The notes under the pieces: model-generated
Database searches by the model: none
The model's input: only the letters and a program-made list of their open reading frames with translations
Told to the model about the DNA's origin: nothing
Shown here: piece by piece, positions 31,757 to 40,499 of the stretch
Layout: each line of letters opens with the position of its first letter
How positions within the stretch are numbered: the stretch's first letter is position 1
Translations under genes and position numbers: made by a program
Source: Angomonas deanei
Taxonomy: Eukaryota; Euglenozoa; Kinetoplastea; Trypanosomatida; Trypanosomatidae
Assembly (NCBI GenBank): GCA_903995115.1
Contig: LR877147.1
Span: 1,088,001-1,152,000, forward strand
Direction: 5' to 3'
Length of the DNA: 64,000 nucleotides

Positions 31757-31968
31757 AGGTAAGGGGACCGCATTTCTGCCTTTCCGACCTCCCTGTATTT
31801 TCGATCATGTAAACTATACCTTTTTTTTTTTTTGATTACTTCTTTTTCTGTTGGTGATGCACGTTGCGGAAGCTGGAAATGCTTTTATTATTATTATTAT
31901 TTTTTGTTTGCGCGCCTCACGTACCCGTCTTCCCCCCCCCTTTTTTTTTTATATAGATCTCCATTAGA

Positions 31969-32187
31969 ATGAGCAGGACAGCCGCCCAGCCGACCTTAGC
32001 GAGTTTGGCGTACGGAGAGGATGAAGATTTTTTAGACTTGATGCGTGATGAGGTGCCCGAGAAACGGTTTACACTGGAGGTGGAAATGAGCCCGACGAAG
32101 GAAGCTCCCACGGAGTCGAACCTCATACGTGTGGTCGACAACCCTTTCCAGTTAGCTCAGAACGAAAATACCGCTTTCTTTTTATAG
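31969..32187 (+). CDS. Small acidic hypothetical protein
   Basis: This is a 72-residue frame with ATG at 31969, preceded closely by a C/T tract (31929-31950) and an AG, a good acceptor layout. The composition (acidic EDEDFLDLMRDEVPEKRFTLEVEM) looks like a real protein rather than a chance frame. No family is recognised. The spacing of 212 nt from the previous gene and 140 nt to the next start is normal for this region. TATAGAT occurs just upstream of it and again across its stop codon, probably by chance. Confidence 0.55.
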   Translation: MSRTAAQPTLASLAYGEDEDFLDLMRDEVPEKRFTLEVEMSPTKEAPTESNLIRVVDNPFQLAQNENTAFFL

Positions 32188-32327
32188 ATTATGACGTACC
32201 CGCTGCCATTCTTTTAAGAAATGGGAAGCTTATGGAAAACGGTTTTCTTTCTTATTGTTTCTTCGTGTCGTTATGGTGCGCTGTATTCCCTTTCCTCTCC
32301 CCTTTTTACGATTATGATGAAGCAATC

Positions 32328-34466
32328 ATGGAGGAAGAACCCAATTTGTGGGGTCTGGAGCAGTTGGAGCATTTGGAAAAAGAGTTGCTGGATGGAGGCG
32401 TGAAAAGTGAGCGAATCACTAGGTCCAAAAAGATAAAGAGTCTCCTCGTGACCGTCGATTCCCACAAGACCAGCTTATTTCTGAACCCCCCTCCTAAAAA
32501 GTTCTCCAGTATCGCGTTTAGTGACATTGCGGTGGTCAGCGAAGTGGCCGAGGACGGGAAGGAGCACAAGAGACTAGGCCTTAAGGCCTTCAAGTATGGG
32601 CTGACGATTACCCTACACTCGGGTGTCGCACTGACCTTGGTGTTTGGCACCAAGCTGGAGCGAACTACCTGGCGGCACTACCTGCTGCGGCGCACGCGTC
32701 AGTTCAACACGATGAAGAAGGTGGATCCGCTAGGGGTGCTGGTGGCCCACCACTGGTCCAAGTCCTCCGGCCAGGACGAGCGAATTCCCTACTCGGATGT
32801 GGTGGGCCTGGTCCGAAAGATTGTCGGCCCTATACCACAGGAAACGATTCGCTCAGAGTTTCAGCGGTTTGATACCGATAAGAGCACCACGCTGGACTTT
32901 GACGAATTCACCGCCTTCCTACACGCCTTTGTCGTGCACGAGGAGTTCCGTAGCATCTTTTCCTTGTACGCCGCAGACCCCGAGCGGGGACTTACCCGGG
33001 AAGAGTTCTGCCGTTGCGGTGCGCAGGGTTCCAAGTGCTACGGGGACGTTCTGGAGGAAACATTCGAGAAGCTGACCATGGGCAACCCGTGTGTCGACTA
33101 TGACACCTTTTCTTTTTTCATGTGCAGCAGTACGCTGAATTCTATTGTTGATCCCGCTCATTCATCGGTGGTAGATCCGATGAACCTGCACCTCAACAAC
33201 TATTACATCAATTCTTCCCACAACACCTATTTGACCGGAGACCAGTTGCAGTCGGAGAGCTCCGTGGAGATGTACCGCAAGGTGCTCCAAGACGGGTGCC
33301 GATGCGTTGAGATTGACTGCTGGGACGGCCCCAATAATGATCCCATCGTGTACCACGGGCACACGGCGACCAGCAAAATTCGCTTCGAGGATGTGATCAA
33401 AACCATTGACAAGTACGCGTTTCGGCCAAACCACACGGTGGAGCAGCCGTCGGTACTAGAGTACCCTGTCATTCTCTCGCTGGAGGTGCACACCTCCCTT
33501 GAACAGTGTGATGTGATGGCCACCATGCTGAAGACCATCCTCGGCCCAAAGTTGCTTCTTCCAGACGAGAACGTGCCGTACACCCCGGAGAACCTCAAGG
33601 GGCGCATTCTCGTGAAGTGGAAAGGGAAGGCCACCGATGACGACGATATAAAGGATACCGAAGGCAGCGGAATTCGTCGAGATCGGGTGCAGCAGAGCAC
33701 CTACTCCCTCCGGTTGAGCGGCTGCTCCACGGTGTGCTCCACCAAAAGCAGCTGCTGGGGCGAAGAGGCACTTCCACACAATGTGCAGAGCTATTCAGAG
33801 CCTACGGTGTTCCGGATTGCCAAGGAAGACCCGATCAACCTGGCTAAACAAAACACCCGAATGCTCACCCGTGTTTACCCCGCCGGGTCACGGGTGCGCT
33901 CGACCAACTACGACCCCATGGTACCGTGGTGTCTGGGGTGTCACATGGTGGCCCTCAATTTCCAAACGAACGATCGTGCGCTCGGTCTTAACAGGGGCTT
34001 CTTTGCGAGCCAGAACAATGGGTGTGGCTATGTGCTAAAACCGCTTTCTCTCCGCGACGTGGAAAGTACGCTGAAGCACACTCGCTTTACTCTTTCTCTC
34101 ACTGTCGCATCGGGCAACCAACTGTCCGAGTCTTGCCTGCAGGAAACGCTGACCGACGCCTACGTGGAGGCGTGCATCTACGGCTCCGAGGACAGTGCCA
34201 AAGTGACGAGGCCAGTCTCCGGCGACGTCGTACACCCCGTCTGGAATGAATCCTTCACCCTACATGGGGACAACTACGACTTGGATGTGCTGTGCCTTCA
34301 GGTGTCCGCGTACGACGAAAAGAGATCCCGACACGATCTGGGAAGTGCTTTTATACCAGTCAAAGTTTTGCGTCCAGGGTATCGGGCTGTTCCCCTTTCT
34401 CACCCAAGCGGCAAGGGAAACCTTCAGTTTGCTTCCATCGTATGCTCTGTTTCAGTTAAACTGTAG
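32328..34466 (+). CDS. PLC: Phosphoinositide-specific phospholipase C
   Basis: This is a 712-residue enzyme. I choose the ATG at 32328 (MEEEPNLWGLEQLEHL), because the 32 residues before it translate the pyrimidine leader. The order is: PH-like N-terminus (to ~130), an EF-hand region with one canonical loop DTDKSTTLDFDE (182-193), the X catalytic half with NSSHNTYLTG (catalytic His298), VEIDCWDG (Ca2+ ligands) and YHGHTATSKI (second catalytic His345), a Ser/Asp-rich linker, the Y half from SYSEPTVFRIA to CGYVLKP, and a C2 domain to the end. It cleaves PIP2 to IP3 and diacylglycerol. The layout is that of delta-type PLC and of the trypanosome PI-PLC. I see no N-terminal Gly for myristoylation at this start, unlike the trypanosome enzyme. 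Confidence 0.94.
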   Translation: MEEEPNLWGLEQLEHLEKELLDGGVKSERITRSKKIKSLLVTVDSHKTSLFLNPPPKKFSSIAFSDIAVVSEVAEDGKEHKRLGLKAFKYGLTITLHSGVALTLVFGTKLERTTWRHYLLRRTRQFNTMKKVDPLGVLVAHHWSKSSGQDERIPYSDVVGLVRKIVGPIPQETIRSEFQRFDTDKSTTLDFDEFTAFLHAFVVHEEFRSIFSLYAADPERGLTREEFCRCGAQGSKCYGDVLEETFEKLTMGNPCVDYDTFSFFMCSSTLNSIVDPAHSSVVDPMNLHLNNYYINSSHNTYLTGDQLQSESSVEMYRKVLQDGCRCVEIDCWDGPNNDPIVYHGHTATSKIRFEDVIKTIDKYAFRPNHTVEQPSVLEYPVILSLEVHTSLEQCDVMATMLKTILGPKLLLPDENVPYTPENLKGRILVKWKGKATDDDDIKDTEGSGIRRDRVQQSTYSLRLSGCSTVCSTKSSCWGEEALPHNVQSYSEPTVFRIAKEDPINLAKQNTRMLTRVYPAGSRVRSTNYDPMVPWCLGCHMVALNFQTNDRALGLNRGFFASQNNGCGYVLKPLSLRDVESTLKHTRFTLSLTVASGNQLSESCLQETLTDAYVEACIYGSEDSAKVTRPVSGDVVHPVWNESFTLHGDNYDLDVLCLQVSAYDEKRSRHDLGSAFIPVKVLRPGYRAVPLSHPSGKGNLQFASIVCSVSVKL

Positions 34467-34657
34467 CGGACCTCCAAGATTTTTTTTTTTTCCTTTTCCA
34501 GGTGTGCCGCTCTCTGCGTGTGATACAGGAAGTTGGAATAGAATGCCCAGTACAAAAAAAAAATGCTCTTCCCCTCTGTCTTTTTTTTTTTTACCAAGTT
34601 TTTTTTTTAATTGTTATTTTCATTCTTCATTATCGATAATACCTTATCGCATTACAA

Positions 34658-36157
34658 ATGTCCCAATTGGAACATAATTTGCAATTATCCATATTCGAGC
34701 CGCTCGCCCGGTATCGTGCCAACCGCATCATCTGCACCATCGGACCCAGCACCCAGAGCGTGGAAGCACTGAAAGGCCTCATCCAGAGCGGCATGTCCGT
34801 GGCCCGAATGAACTTCTCCCACGGTTCGCATGAGTACCACAAGCAGACGATTGATAACGTCCGTCAGGCAGCCGCCGAGACAGGGGCCACCATTGCGATA
34901 GCGCTTGACACGAAGGGACCCGAAATCCGAACCGGTCTTTTTGTTGGCGGTGGCGTCAATTTTGAGCGCGGTGATGTCGTCAGCGTAACCACCGATAAGG
35001 CCTTCTTTGAGAAGGGATCAAAAGAAAAGTTTTATATCGACTATACTAATTTACCCAAGGTGGTCAAACCCGGTGGTTACGTTTACATCGACGATGGTAT
35101 CCTGATTTTGCAAGTTCAGAGCCGAGAGGACGACCAGACCCTCAAGTGCGTCGTGCTCAACGCCCACAGCGTCTCCGACCGCCGAGGCGTCAATCTCCCC
35201 GGCTGCGAGGTGGACCTCCCCGCCGTGTCCGAGAAGGACCGTATCGATCTTCAGTTCGGCGTCGAGCAGGGTGTGGATATTATCTTTGCCTCCTTTATTC
35301 GTACAGCGGACCAGGTGAAGGAGGTTCGCCGTGCGTTGGGCCCCAAGGGACAGGATATTATGATTGTCAGCAAAATTGAGAATCACCAGGGTGTACAGAA
35401 TATTGATGCCATCATTGAAAACAGCGACGGCATCATGGTGGCGCGTGGTGACCTCGGCGTGGAGATCCCTGCCGAGAAGGTGGTCGTGGCCCAGAAGCTT
35501 CTCATCAGCAAGTGCAATGTGGCGGGCAAGCCGGTCATTTGCGCCACCCAAATGCTGGAGAGTATGACCTACAACCCTCGTCCGACCCGCGCGGAGGTTT
35601 CCGACGTGGCGAATGCCGTGTTCAACGGCGCCGATTGCGTGATGCTTTCCGGCGAAACCGCCAAGGGAAAGTACCCCAACGAGGTCGTACAGTACATGGC
35701 ACGTATCTGCGTGGAGGCGCAGAGCGCGACGAACGAGTATGTCACGTTTGACAGCGTAAAGAAGCTTCAGCGTGTGCCAATGTCCTCGGAAGAGGCCGTG
35801 TGCAGCAGTGCGGTGAATTCCGTGTACGAGATTGAGGCGAAGGCACTTATCGTGCTGAGTAACAGCGGAAAGAGCGCCAGACTGGTGGCGAAATACCGAC
35901 CCAATTGTCCCATTATTTGCGTCGCCACACGACTGACGACGTGCCGCCAGTTGAACATCACCCACGGCGTGGAAAGCGTGTTTTACGACACGGATAAGAA
36001 TGGAATGGACAATGAAAAGGAGCTTCGTGTTTCCGCCGGTATTGAGTTTGCGAAACGTAGAGGATACGTCGCGTCCGGTGACCGCACCGTTGTGATTCAC
36101 GCCGACCACAAGGTGAAGGGTTACGCGAACCAAACTCGTATCGTGACAGTCGAGTAG
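34658..36157 (+). CDS. PYK: Pyruvate kinase
   Basis: This is a 499-residue protein, exactly the kinetoplastid pyruvate-kinase length. Visible landmarks: RANRIICTIGPSTQSVEAL, ARMNFSHGSHEYH, ALDTKGPEIRTG, the active-site lysine region VSKIENHQGVQNID, MVARGDLGVEIP, and the long AT-x-MLESMTYNPRPTRAEVSDVA signature followed by FNGADCVMLSGETAKGKYP. It transfers phosphate from phosphoenolpyruvate to ADP, the last step of glycolysis. It ends RIVTVE with no SKL-type glycosomal signal, so it should be cytosolic as in other kinetoplastids. The family there is activated by fructose 2,6-bisphosphate. Codon bias is strong. Confidence 0.97.
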   Translation: MSQLEHNLQLSIFEPLARYRANRIICTIGPSTQSVEALKGLIQSGMSVARMNFSHGSHEYHKQTIDNVRQAAAETGATIAIALDTKGPEIRTGLFVGGGVNFERGDVVSVTTDKAFFEKGSKEKFYIDYTNLPKVVKPGGYVYIDDGILILQVQSREDDQTLKCVVLNAHSVSDRRGVNLPGCEVDLPAVSEKDRIDLQFGVEQGVDIIFASFIRTADQVKEVRRALGPKGQDIMIVSKIENHQGVQNIDAIIENSDGIMVARGDLGVEIPAEKVVVAQKLLISKCNVAGKPVICATQMLESMTYNPRPTRAEVSDVANAVFNGADCVMLSGETAKGKYPNEVVQYMARICVEAQSATNEYVTFDSVKKLQRVPMSSEEAVCSSAVNSVYEIEAKALIVLSNSGKSARLVAKYRPNCPIICVATRLTTCRQLNITHGVESVFYDTDKNGMDNEKELRVSAGIEFAKRRGYVASGDRTVVIHADHKVKGYANQTRIVTVE

Positions 36158-36460
36158 ACACGATAATGTGTGGTCCATTTTTTTTTTCCCGATCTTTATT
36201 ATTATTATATCTGTCCGTCTCAAATTCATTTAAAGGATCGTTGGTTTTTACGTATCCACCAAAAATATTAAAGCTTAAGGTTTACTTTTTTTTTTTTTTG
36301 TTTAGTTTAACCCTTACCTTCAAAAATACCTTTTTTGTGTGTATATTCGTGCTTACGAGGAGCGGCCCTCTGTCCGTGTGGTTGCAACTTCAGACAGCAC
36401 ATCCTTTTCTCATTCATTCTTTCCCCCCCCTTCTTTTTCTTTTTGTTTGGATAGTTCTCA
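36158..36460. other. Intergenic region
   Basis: No gene is seen. T runs (36178-36188, 36285-36299) and a C/T-rich tract at 36403-36447 lead to the next start at 36461. The tract is the likely acceptor region. Confidence 0.5.
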
Positions 36461-37366
36461 ATGAAAACAGTTGGATTGATTGGGCTCGGAGCCCTCGGCA
36501 TCATGTTTGGGTGGGAGTTGCAGCAGAAACTCGGAGATGACTTCTGCGTTATTATTGACAAGGAGCGCCTGGAGAGGTACCGGCGTGAGGGTATCTTTTC
36601 GAACAAGGAGGAGTGCAAGTTTCGGTATGTGACCCCCGAAGAGGCAACCACCCCGTTAGATCTTGTGCTATTCAGCACTAAGATTGGGGGTCTTCGGGCG
36701 GCGATCGAGACAGCGGCCCCTTTCATCGGGCCCAACACGGCTATTCTGTCCATTCTGAATGGCGTGTCGTCGGAGGAGATTCTGTCTGAGGCGTTTGGGA
36801 GTGAAAAGGTCTTGTACGCGGTGGCGCAGGAAATGGACGCCGTCCGGGAGGGCAACGGTGTTGTTTTTAAGAACATGGGCTGCATCTTGTACGGGGAACC
36901 GGACGGTCAACTGTCGAGGCGGGCCACCGACATTGAGGCGCTTCTTAAAAAAGGCGGTGTAAACGGCCGACTGAGCTGTGAGGCAAGGCGCATACTATGG
37001 AACAAGCTGATGATCAATGTCGGCGTAAATCAGGTGTGCGCCTCTTATAATGCTACCTACGGACAAATCATAAACGATCCCAAACTGCGCGAACTGTTCG
37101 TTGGTGCGATGCGTGAGGCGAAGGAGGTGGCGAACAAGGAAGGGGTCGACCTCACCGAGGAAGACGTGAACACGTGGCTGCGGTTGGTGGAAAAGTTGGA
37201 CGTTCACTCCTTCCCTTCCATGCTCCAAGATATCAAAGCGAAGAGACCGACTGAGATTGAAATTTTTGGAAAAACAATTGTGCGCCTCGGCAAGAAACAC
37301 TCGGTTCCCACCCCCATCAACGCCAGTTTAGTGGAGGCGATCGAAAAGTTGGAGAGTGAGTTTTAG
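36461..37366 (+). CDS. panE: Ketopantoate reductase-like (ApbA/PanE) oxidoreductase
   Basis: This is a 301-residue protein. The N-terminal Rossmann fold starts MKTVGLIGLGALGIMFGWEL with the GxGxxG-type NADP loop. The family's catalytic features follow: FSTKIGGLRAAIE with the conserved Lys, SILNGVSSEEIL (the LxNG motif), and the C-terminal domain RRILWNKLMINVGVNQVCA with the second catalytic Lys of the WxKLxxN motif. The end, PTEIEIFGKTIVRLGKKHSV.PTP, is also typical. It would reduce 2-dehydropantoate to pantoate in vitamin B5 synthesis. Trypanosomatids are known to carry such a gene of bacterial origin; a bacterial source here is likely but untested. Confidence 0.88.
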   Translation: MKTVGLIGLGALGIMFGWELQQKLGDDFCVIIDKERLERYRREGIFSNKEECKFRYVTPEEATTPLDLVLFSTKIGGLRAAIETAAPFIGPNTAILSILNGVSSEEILSEAFGSEKVLYAVAQEMDAVREGNGVVFKNMGCILYGEPDGQLSRRATDIEALLKKGGVNGRLSCEARRILWNKLMINVGVNQVCASYNATYGQIINDPKLRELFVGAMREAKEVANKEGVDLTEEDVNTWLRLVEKLDVHSFPSMLQDIKAKRPTEIEIFGKTIVRLGKKHSVPTPINASLVEAIEKLESEF

Positions 37367-37646
37367 TGTATGCGTGCGGTACGATACCGCAGACTTTCTA
37401 TCGATAATTTTTTTTTTTTTTTTGTCTTTAGGGATGAATCTAACCGTAACACTTAAAAAAAAAAAAAAGCAACGCCAAAACAATGGATGCGTTTGCTGCA
37501 ATCCTGTACTTTGCCAGGTTCCTTTATTAGAATTTTGCCGTACACCGTAGGATAAGCGCCTGCTACTTCTAGGCTTATTGTAGCTTTATGACGCGTGCCC
37601 TTTGCCGCCTTGTTCTGCGTTTCACTTCTCTCGTATTCCAACCCCA
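37367..37646. other. Unique spacer before the histone array
   Basis: No gene is seen. It has T and A runs (37409-37423, 37456-37469). Similarity to the repeated H4 leader starts only at about 37647, so this marks the left edge of the array. Confidence 0.5.
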
Positions 37647-37671
37647 CTCTCTCCACCCTCACCCTCTCTGA

Positions 37672-37673
37672 AG
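37672..37673 (+). promoter_or_regulatory. Predicted trans-splice acceptor of H4 (unit 1)
   Basis: AG directly follows the pyrimidine tract CTCTCCACCCTCACCCTCTC and lies 50 nt before the ATG. The same site recurs in every unit. Confidence 0.55.
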
Positions 37674-37723
37674 GTTTTCCACCTACCACACTTTCCACCA
37701 CCCAACCCACACACTTTACCTCG

Positions 37724-38023
37724 ATGGCCAAGGGCAAGAGATCTGAAGCGAAGGGCAGCGCTCGCCAGCAGAAGAAGCTTCTGCGCGACAACATCAAGTC
37801 CATTTCCCGCGGCTCCATCCGCCGCCTCGCACGTCGCGGTGGTGTGCGCCGGCTGAGCGGCGAGATTTATGAGGAAGTCCGCCGCGTTCTCAAGAGCTAC
37901 GTCGAGGATGTCGTCCGCACCGCCACTTCTTACACGGAATACAGTCGGGCCAAGACGGTCAAGGCATCAGACATTGTGTCCGCTCTGCGCAAGAAGGGCC
38001 AGATCCTCTACGGTTATGCGTAA
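37724..38023 (+). CDS. H4: Histone H4 (unit 1)
   Basis: This is a 99-residue core histone beginning [38 protein letters not shown] and the C-terminal [10 protein letters not shown] are H4 hallmarks, with kinetoplastid features such as [12 protein letters not shown] in place of the animal TYTEHAKRKTV. It pairs with H3 in the nucleosome tetramer. The long upstream in-frame extension is rejected because it lies before the predicted splice site. The start context is CTCGATGG, shared only with unit 10; units 2-9 read CTCAATGG. TATAGAT lies 24 nt after the stop. Confidence 0.98.
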   Translation: MAKGKRSEAKGSARQQKKLLRDNIKSISRGSIRRLARRGGVRRLSGEIYEEVRRVLKSYVEDVVRTATSYTEYSRAKTVKASDIVSALRKKGQILYGYA

Positions 38024-38046
38024 GCGCACGCCCGTGTGCACGTTCA

Positions 38047-38053
38047 TATAGAT
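38047..38053 (+). promoter_or_regulatory. TATAGAT motif in H4 3' UTR
   Basis: TATAGAT starts 24 nt after the H4 stop. The flanking sequence is unrelated to the other histone 3' ends. The same spacing holds in the other units. Confidence 0.6.
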
Positions 38054-38181
38054 ATATATTGTTTTTATGGTTATGTTTTCGTTATAAATGTTTCCCTCTC
38101 GTCCCGAGTCCGCGTGCACGATGGCGCGCACCTTGATGCAAGTACGACCGCAACACTTCTGTCTCTCTCTCCTCCCCACCT

Positions 38182-38183
38182 AG
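38182..38183 (+). promoter_or_regulatory. Predicted trans-splice acceptor of H2B (unit 1)
   Basis: AG ends the tract CTCTCTCTCCTCCCCACCTAG, 39 nt before the ATG. The leader that follows contains CTACCACACT (38192-38201), also found in the H4 leader (37683-37692). Confidence 0.6.
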
Positions 38184-38222
38184 TTCTTTCGCTACCACAC
38201 TACTCTTCATCACCCCCCAAAA

Positions 38223-38564
38223 ATGGCCACTCCCAAGTCTGCTCCCCGCCGCGCTGGCAAGAAGGCTGGCAAGCGCTCCAACCGCAAGCCCCACCGCAGC
38301 TGGAACATTTACATTTCCCGATCTCTCAAGGCCCTGAACAAGCAGATGTCGCTCTCCGGCCGCACCGTGAAGGTGCTCAACTCCTTTGTGAACGACGTGT
38401 TCGAGCGCGTTGCCACGGAGGCTGCCTCCATCGTCCGCGCCAACAAGAAGCGCACGCTGGATGCCCGCGCCGTGCAGACCGCCATCCGTGTGGTGCTCCC
38501 CGCCGAGCTGTGCCGCCACGGCATCGCCGAGGCCAGCAAGGCCCTCAACGCCGCCACCCGCTAA
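38223..38564 (+). CDS. H2B: Histone H2B (unit 1)
   Basis: This is a 113-residue protein. A short basic tail ([18 protein letters not shown]) leads into [40 protein letters not shown], then [20 protein letters not shown], the H2B histone fold in kinetoplastid form. Like trypanosomatid H2B it is shorter than in animals. It dimerises with H2A. All ten copies encode the same protein. Confidence 0.98.
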   Translation: MATPKSAPRRAGKKAGKRSNRKPHRSWNIYISRSLKALNKQMSLSGRTVKVLNSFVNDVFERVATEAASIVRANKKRTLDARAVQTAIRVVLPAELCRHGIAEASKALNAATR

Positions 38565-38584
38565 GCGGCGAGCACAACCCCTTT

Positions 38585-38591
38585 TATAGAT
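38585..38591 (+). promoter_or_regulatory. TATAGAT motif in H2B 3' UTR
   Basis: TATAGAT starts 21 nt after the H2B stop, in a context (CCCCTTTTATAGATGTTTCG) unlike the other three histone 3' ends. Confidence 0.6.
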
Positions 38592-38753
38592 GTTTCGTTT
38601 TATTGGATTTTATTCCCTCCATAAGCAACCCCTCTGAACCGTGAACGACCCCGCACGTCATGGTCATGTGTGCGCCCAATACACCCCAACCACCTTTTCT
38701 CTCTCGCCCCTCCCCTTCCCTGTGTTACACACACTGTATTTTCGCCGTTGCTT

Positions 38754-38755
38754 AG
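38754..38755 (+). promoter_or_regulatory. Predicted trans-splice acceptor of H2A (unit 1)
   Basis: AG of GTTGCTTAG, 40 nt before the H2A ATG. It lies downstream of the ATG at 38670 that would extend the frame, so that extension should not be in the mRNA. Confidence 0.55.
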
Positions 38756-38795
38756 ATTTTACATTTTCTCCGCACACTTCCCACTTTATCTCACG

Positions 38796-39206
38796 ATGGC
38801 CACCCCTCGCTCCGCTAAGAAGGCTTCCCGCAAGTCTGGCAGCTCCAAGTCCGCCAAGGCCGGTCTGATCTTCCCCGTCGGCCGCGTGGGCTCTCTCCTC
38901 CGCCGCGGACAGTACGCCCGCCGTGTGAGTACCTCCGGTGCAGTATTTTTAACCGCGGTGCTAGAATACGTGGTTGCGGAGGTTCTTGAGCTTTCCGTGA
39001 AGGCTGCGACGCAGAGCGGCAAGAAGGTGCGCCGCCTGACGCCCCGCACCCTCACCCTCGCCGTCCGCCACGACAACGACCTCAGCAAGCTCCTCCAGAA
39101 CGTGACCATCTCCAAGGGCGGCGTGGTGCCGACCGTGAGCAAGGCGGTCGCCAAGAAGCACAAGAAGAGCTCCAAGCGCGCCAAGAAGTCCACCCCCAGC
39201 GCCTAA
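38796..39206 (+). CDS. H2A: Histone H2A (unit 1), acidic-patch variant
   Basis: This is a 136-residue H2A: tail [17 protein letters not shown], then [20 protein letters not shown], the fold, and a Lys-rich C-tail ending KKSTPSA. This copy reads [12 protein letters not shown], while every other copy reads [12 protein letters not shown]. The changed residue aligns with Glu91 of animal H2A (RNDEEL), part of the nucleosome acidic patch. The difference is one A-for-G substitution at about 39074. Otherwise the protein equals units 2-6. Confidence 0.97.
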   Translation: MATPRSAKKASRKSGSSKSAKAGLIFPVGRVGSLLRRGQYARRVSTSGAVFLTAVLEYVVAEVLELSVKAATQSGKKVRRLTPRTLTLAVRHDNDLSKLLQNVTISKGGVVPTVSKAVAKKHKKSSKRAKKSTPSA

Positions 39207-39224
39207 GCACGCTGAGCGCATTTT

Positions 39225-39231
39225 TATAGAT
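39225..39231 (+). promoter_or_regulatory. TATAGAT motif in H2A 3' UTR
   Basis: TATAGAT starts 19 nt after the H2A stop, within CATTTTTATAGATATTTTG. Confidence 0.6.
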
Positions 39232-39363
39232 ATTTTGATTTCCAATTCATCTTGACGTTTTTGCCGGTTGGTGTCGAGATGCTCCCTCCCCGCCGTGTGC
39301 TCCCTTTTTATTTATGGCGACGACACCCTCTCCCCCTCCCTCTCCATCTCGATTCATCTGGCC

Positions 39364-39365
39364 AG
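39364..39365 (+). promoter_or_regulatory. Predicted trans-splice acceptor of H3 (unit 1)
   Basis: AG of CTGGCCAG, after a C/T-rich tract and 35 nt before the ATG. The leader that follows contains CTACACACT (39376-39384). Confidence 0.55.
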
Positions 39366-39400
39366 TTCTCTATCCCTACACACTACCCCCACCACACTTC

Positions 39401-39790
39401 ATGTCCCGCACCAAGGAAACTTCCCGCGCTAAGCGCAGCATCACCTCCAAGAAGAGCAAGAAGGCTCCCCGCGCCGCGTCCGGCACCAAGCGCGCCCACC
39501 GCTGGCGCCCGGGTACGGTGGCTCTCCGTGAAGTGCGCAAATTCCAGCGTTCGACCGACTTGCTGATCCAGCGCGCTCCTTTCCAGAGACTCGTTCGCGA
39601 GATTGCGTCTGCACAGAAGGAAGGTTTGAGATTTCAATCTTCGGCGATCCTCGCCCTGCAGGAGTCGACGGAGGCCTACGTTGTCTCCCTGCTCGCCGAC
39701 GCCAACCTCGCCTCTCTCAACAGCAAGCGCGTGACCCTGATGCCCCGCGACCTCCAGCTCGCCCTCCGTCTCCGCGGTGACCGCCACTGA
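39401..39790 (+). CDS. H3: Histone H3 (unit 1)
   Basis: This is a 129-residue kinetoplastid H3. The tail begins [13 protein letters not shown], with Lys at the position equivalent to Lys4. [31 protein letters not shown] and the C-terminal LRLRGDRH follow. The ATG nearest the predicted splice site is used; an in-frame ATG at 39314 lies upstream of that site. H3 pairs with H4. Confidence 0.98.
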   Translation: MSRTKETSRAKRSITSKKSKKAPRAASGTKRAHRWRPGTVALREVRKFQRSTDLLIQRAPFQRLVREIASAQKEGLRFQSSAILALQESTEAYVVSLLADANLASLNSKRVTLMPRDLQLALRLRGDRH

Positions 39791-39806
39791 ACGGTGCCAT
39801 CCTTTC

Positions 39807-39813
39807 TATAGAT
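39807..39813 (+). promoter_or_regulatory. TATAGAT motif in H3 3' UTR
   Basis: TATAGAT starts 17 nt after the H3 stop, within CCTTTCTATAGATCCCC. Confidence 0.6.
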
Positions 39814-40000
39814 CCCCTTTGTTTTTGATTTGTCCCACTCTTTTCTTGGAGTCTTGTGCGGTGGTGTCTGGCCGCCGAACGTCACTTCTTTCCCCACATG
39901 TACGCATCCCATATTCAAAGCACTTCTCTCCACCCTCACCCTCTCTGAAGGTTTTCCACCTACCACACTTTCCACCACCCAACCCACACACTTTACCTCA

Positions 40001-40300
40001 ATGGCCAAGGGCAAGAGATCTGAAGCGAAGGGCAGCGCTCGCCAGCAGAAGAAGCTTCTGCGCGACAACATCAAGTCCATTTCCCGCGGCTCCATCCGCC
40101 GCCTCGCACGTCGCGGTGGTGTGCGCCGGCTGAGCGGCGAGATTTATGAGGAAGTCCGCCGCGTTCTCAAGAGCTACGTCGAGGATGTCGTCCGCACCGC
40201 CACTTCTTACACGGAATACAGTCGGGCCAAGACGGTCAAGGCATCAGACATTGTGTCCGCTCTGCGCAAGAAGGGCCAGATCCTCTACGGTTATGCGTAA
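40001..40300 (+). CDS. H4: Histone H4 (unit 2)
   Basis: Protein identical to the 37724 copy; start context CTCAATGG. Confidence 0.98.
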   Translation: MAKGKRSEAKGSARQQKKLLRDNIKSISRGSIRRLARRGGVRRLSGEIYEEVRRVLKSYVEDVVRTATSYTEYSRAKTVKASDIVSALRKKGQILYGYA

Positions 40301-40499
40301 GCGCACGCCCGTGTGCACGTTCATATAGATATATATTGTTTTTATGGTTATGTTTTCGTTATAAATGTTTCCCTCTCGTCCCGAGTCCGCGTGCACGATG
40401 GCGCGCACCTTGATGCAAGTACGACCGCAACACTTCTGTCTCTCTCTCCTCCCCACCTAGTTCTTTCGCTACCACACTACTCTTCATCACCCCCCAAAA

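Noticed and set aside
31950-32190. TATAGAT around the 72-residue gene
   Set aside because: One copy is upstream of the gene and the other contains its stop codon, so neither matches the 17-24 nt position seen in the histone genes.
35051-36229. 392-codon antisense frame across pyruvate kinase
   Set aside because: It mirrors the strong codon bias of a certain gene on the other strand; it is His/Val/Leu-rich and shows no family motif.
38082-38519. 145-codon antisense frame across H2B, repeated in every unit
   Set aside because: It repeats only because the unit repeats; it is a shadow of the C/G-ending codons of H2B.
38670-38795. N-terminal extension of H2A (and similar ones of H4 and H3)
   Set aside because: The extra ATGs lie upstream of the predicted splice acceptors, and the extensions read C/T-rich leader; the standard histone starts fit the family length.
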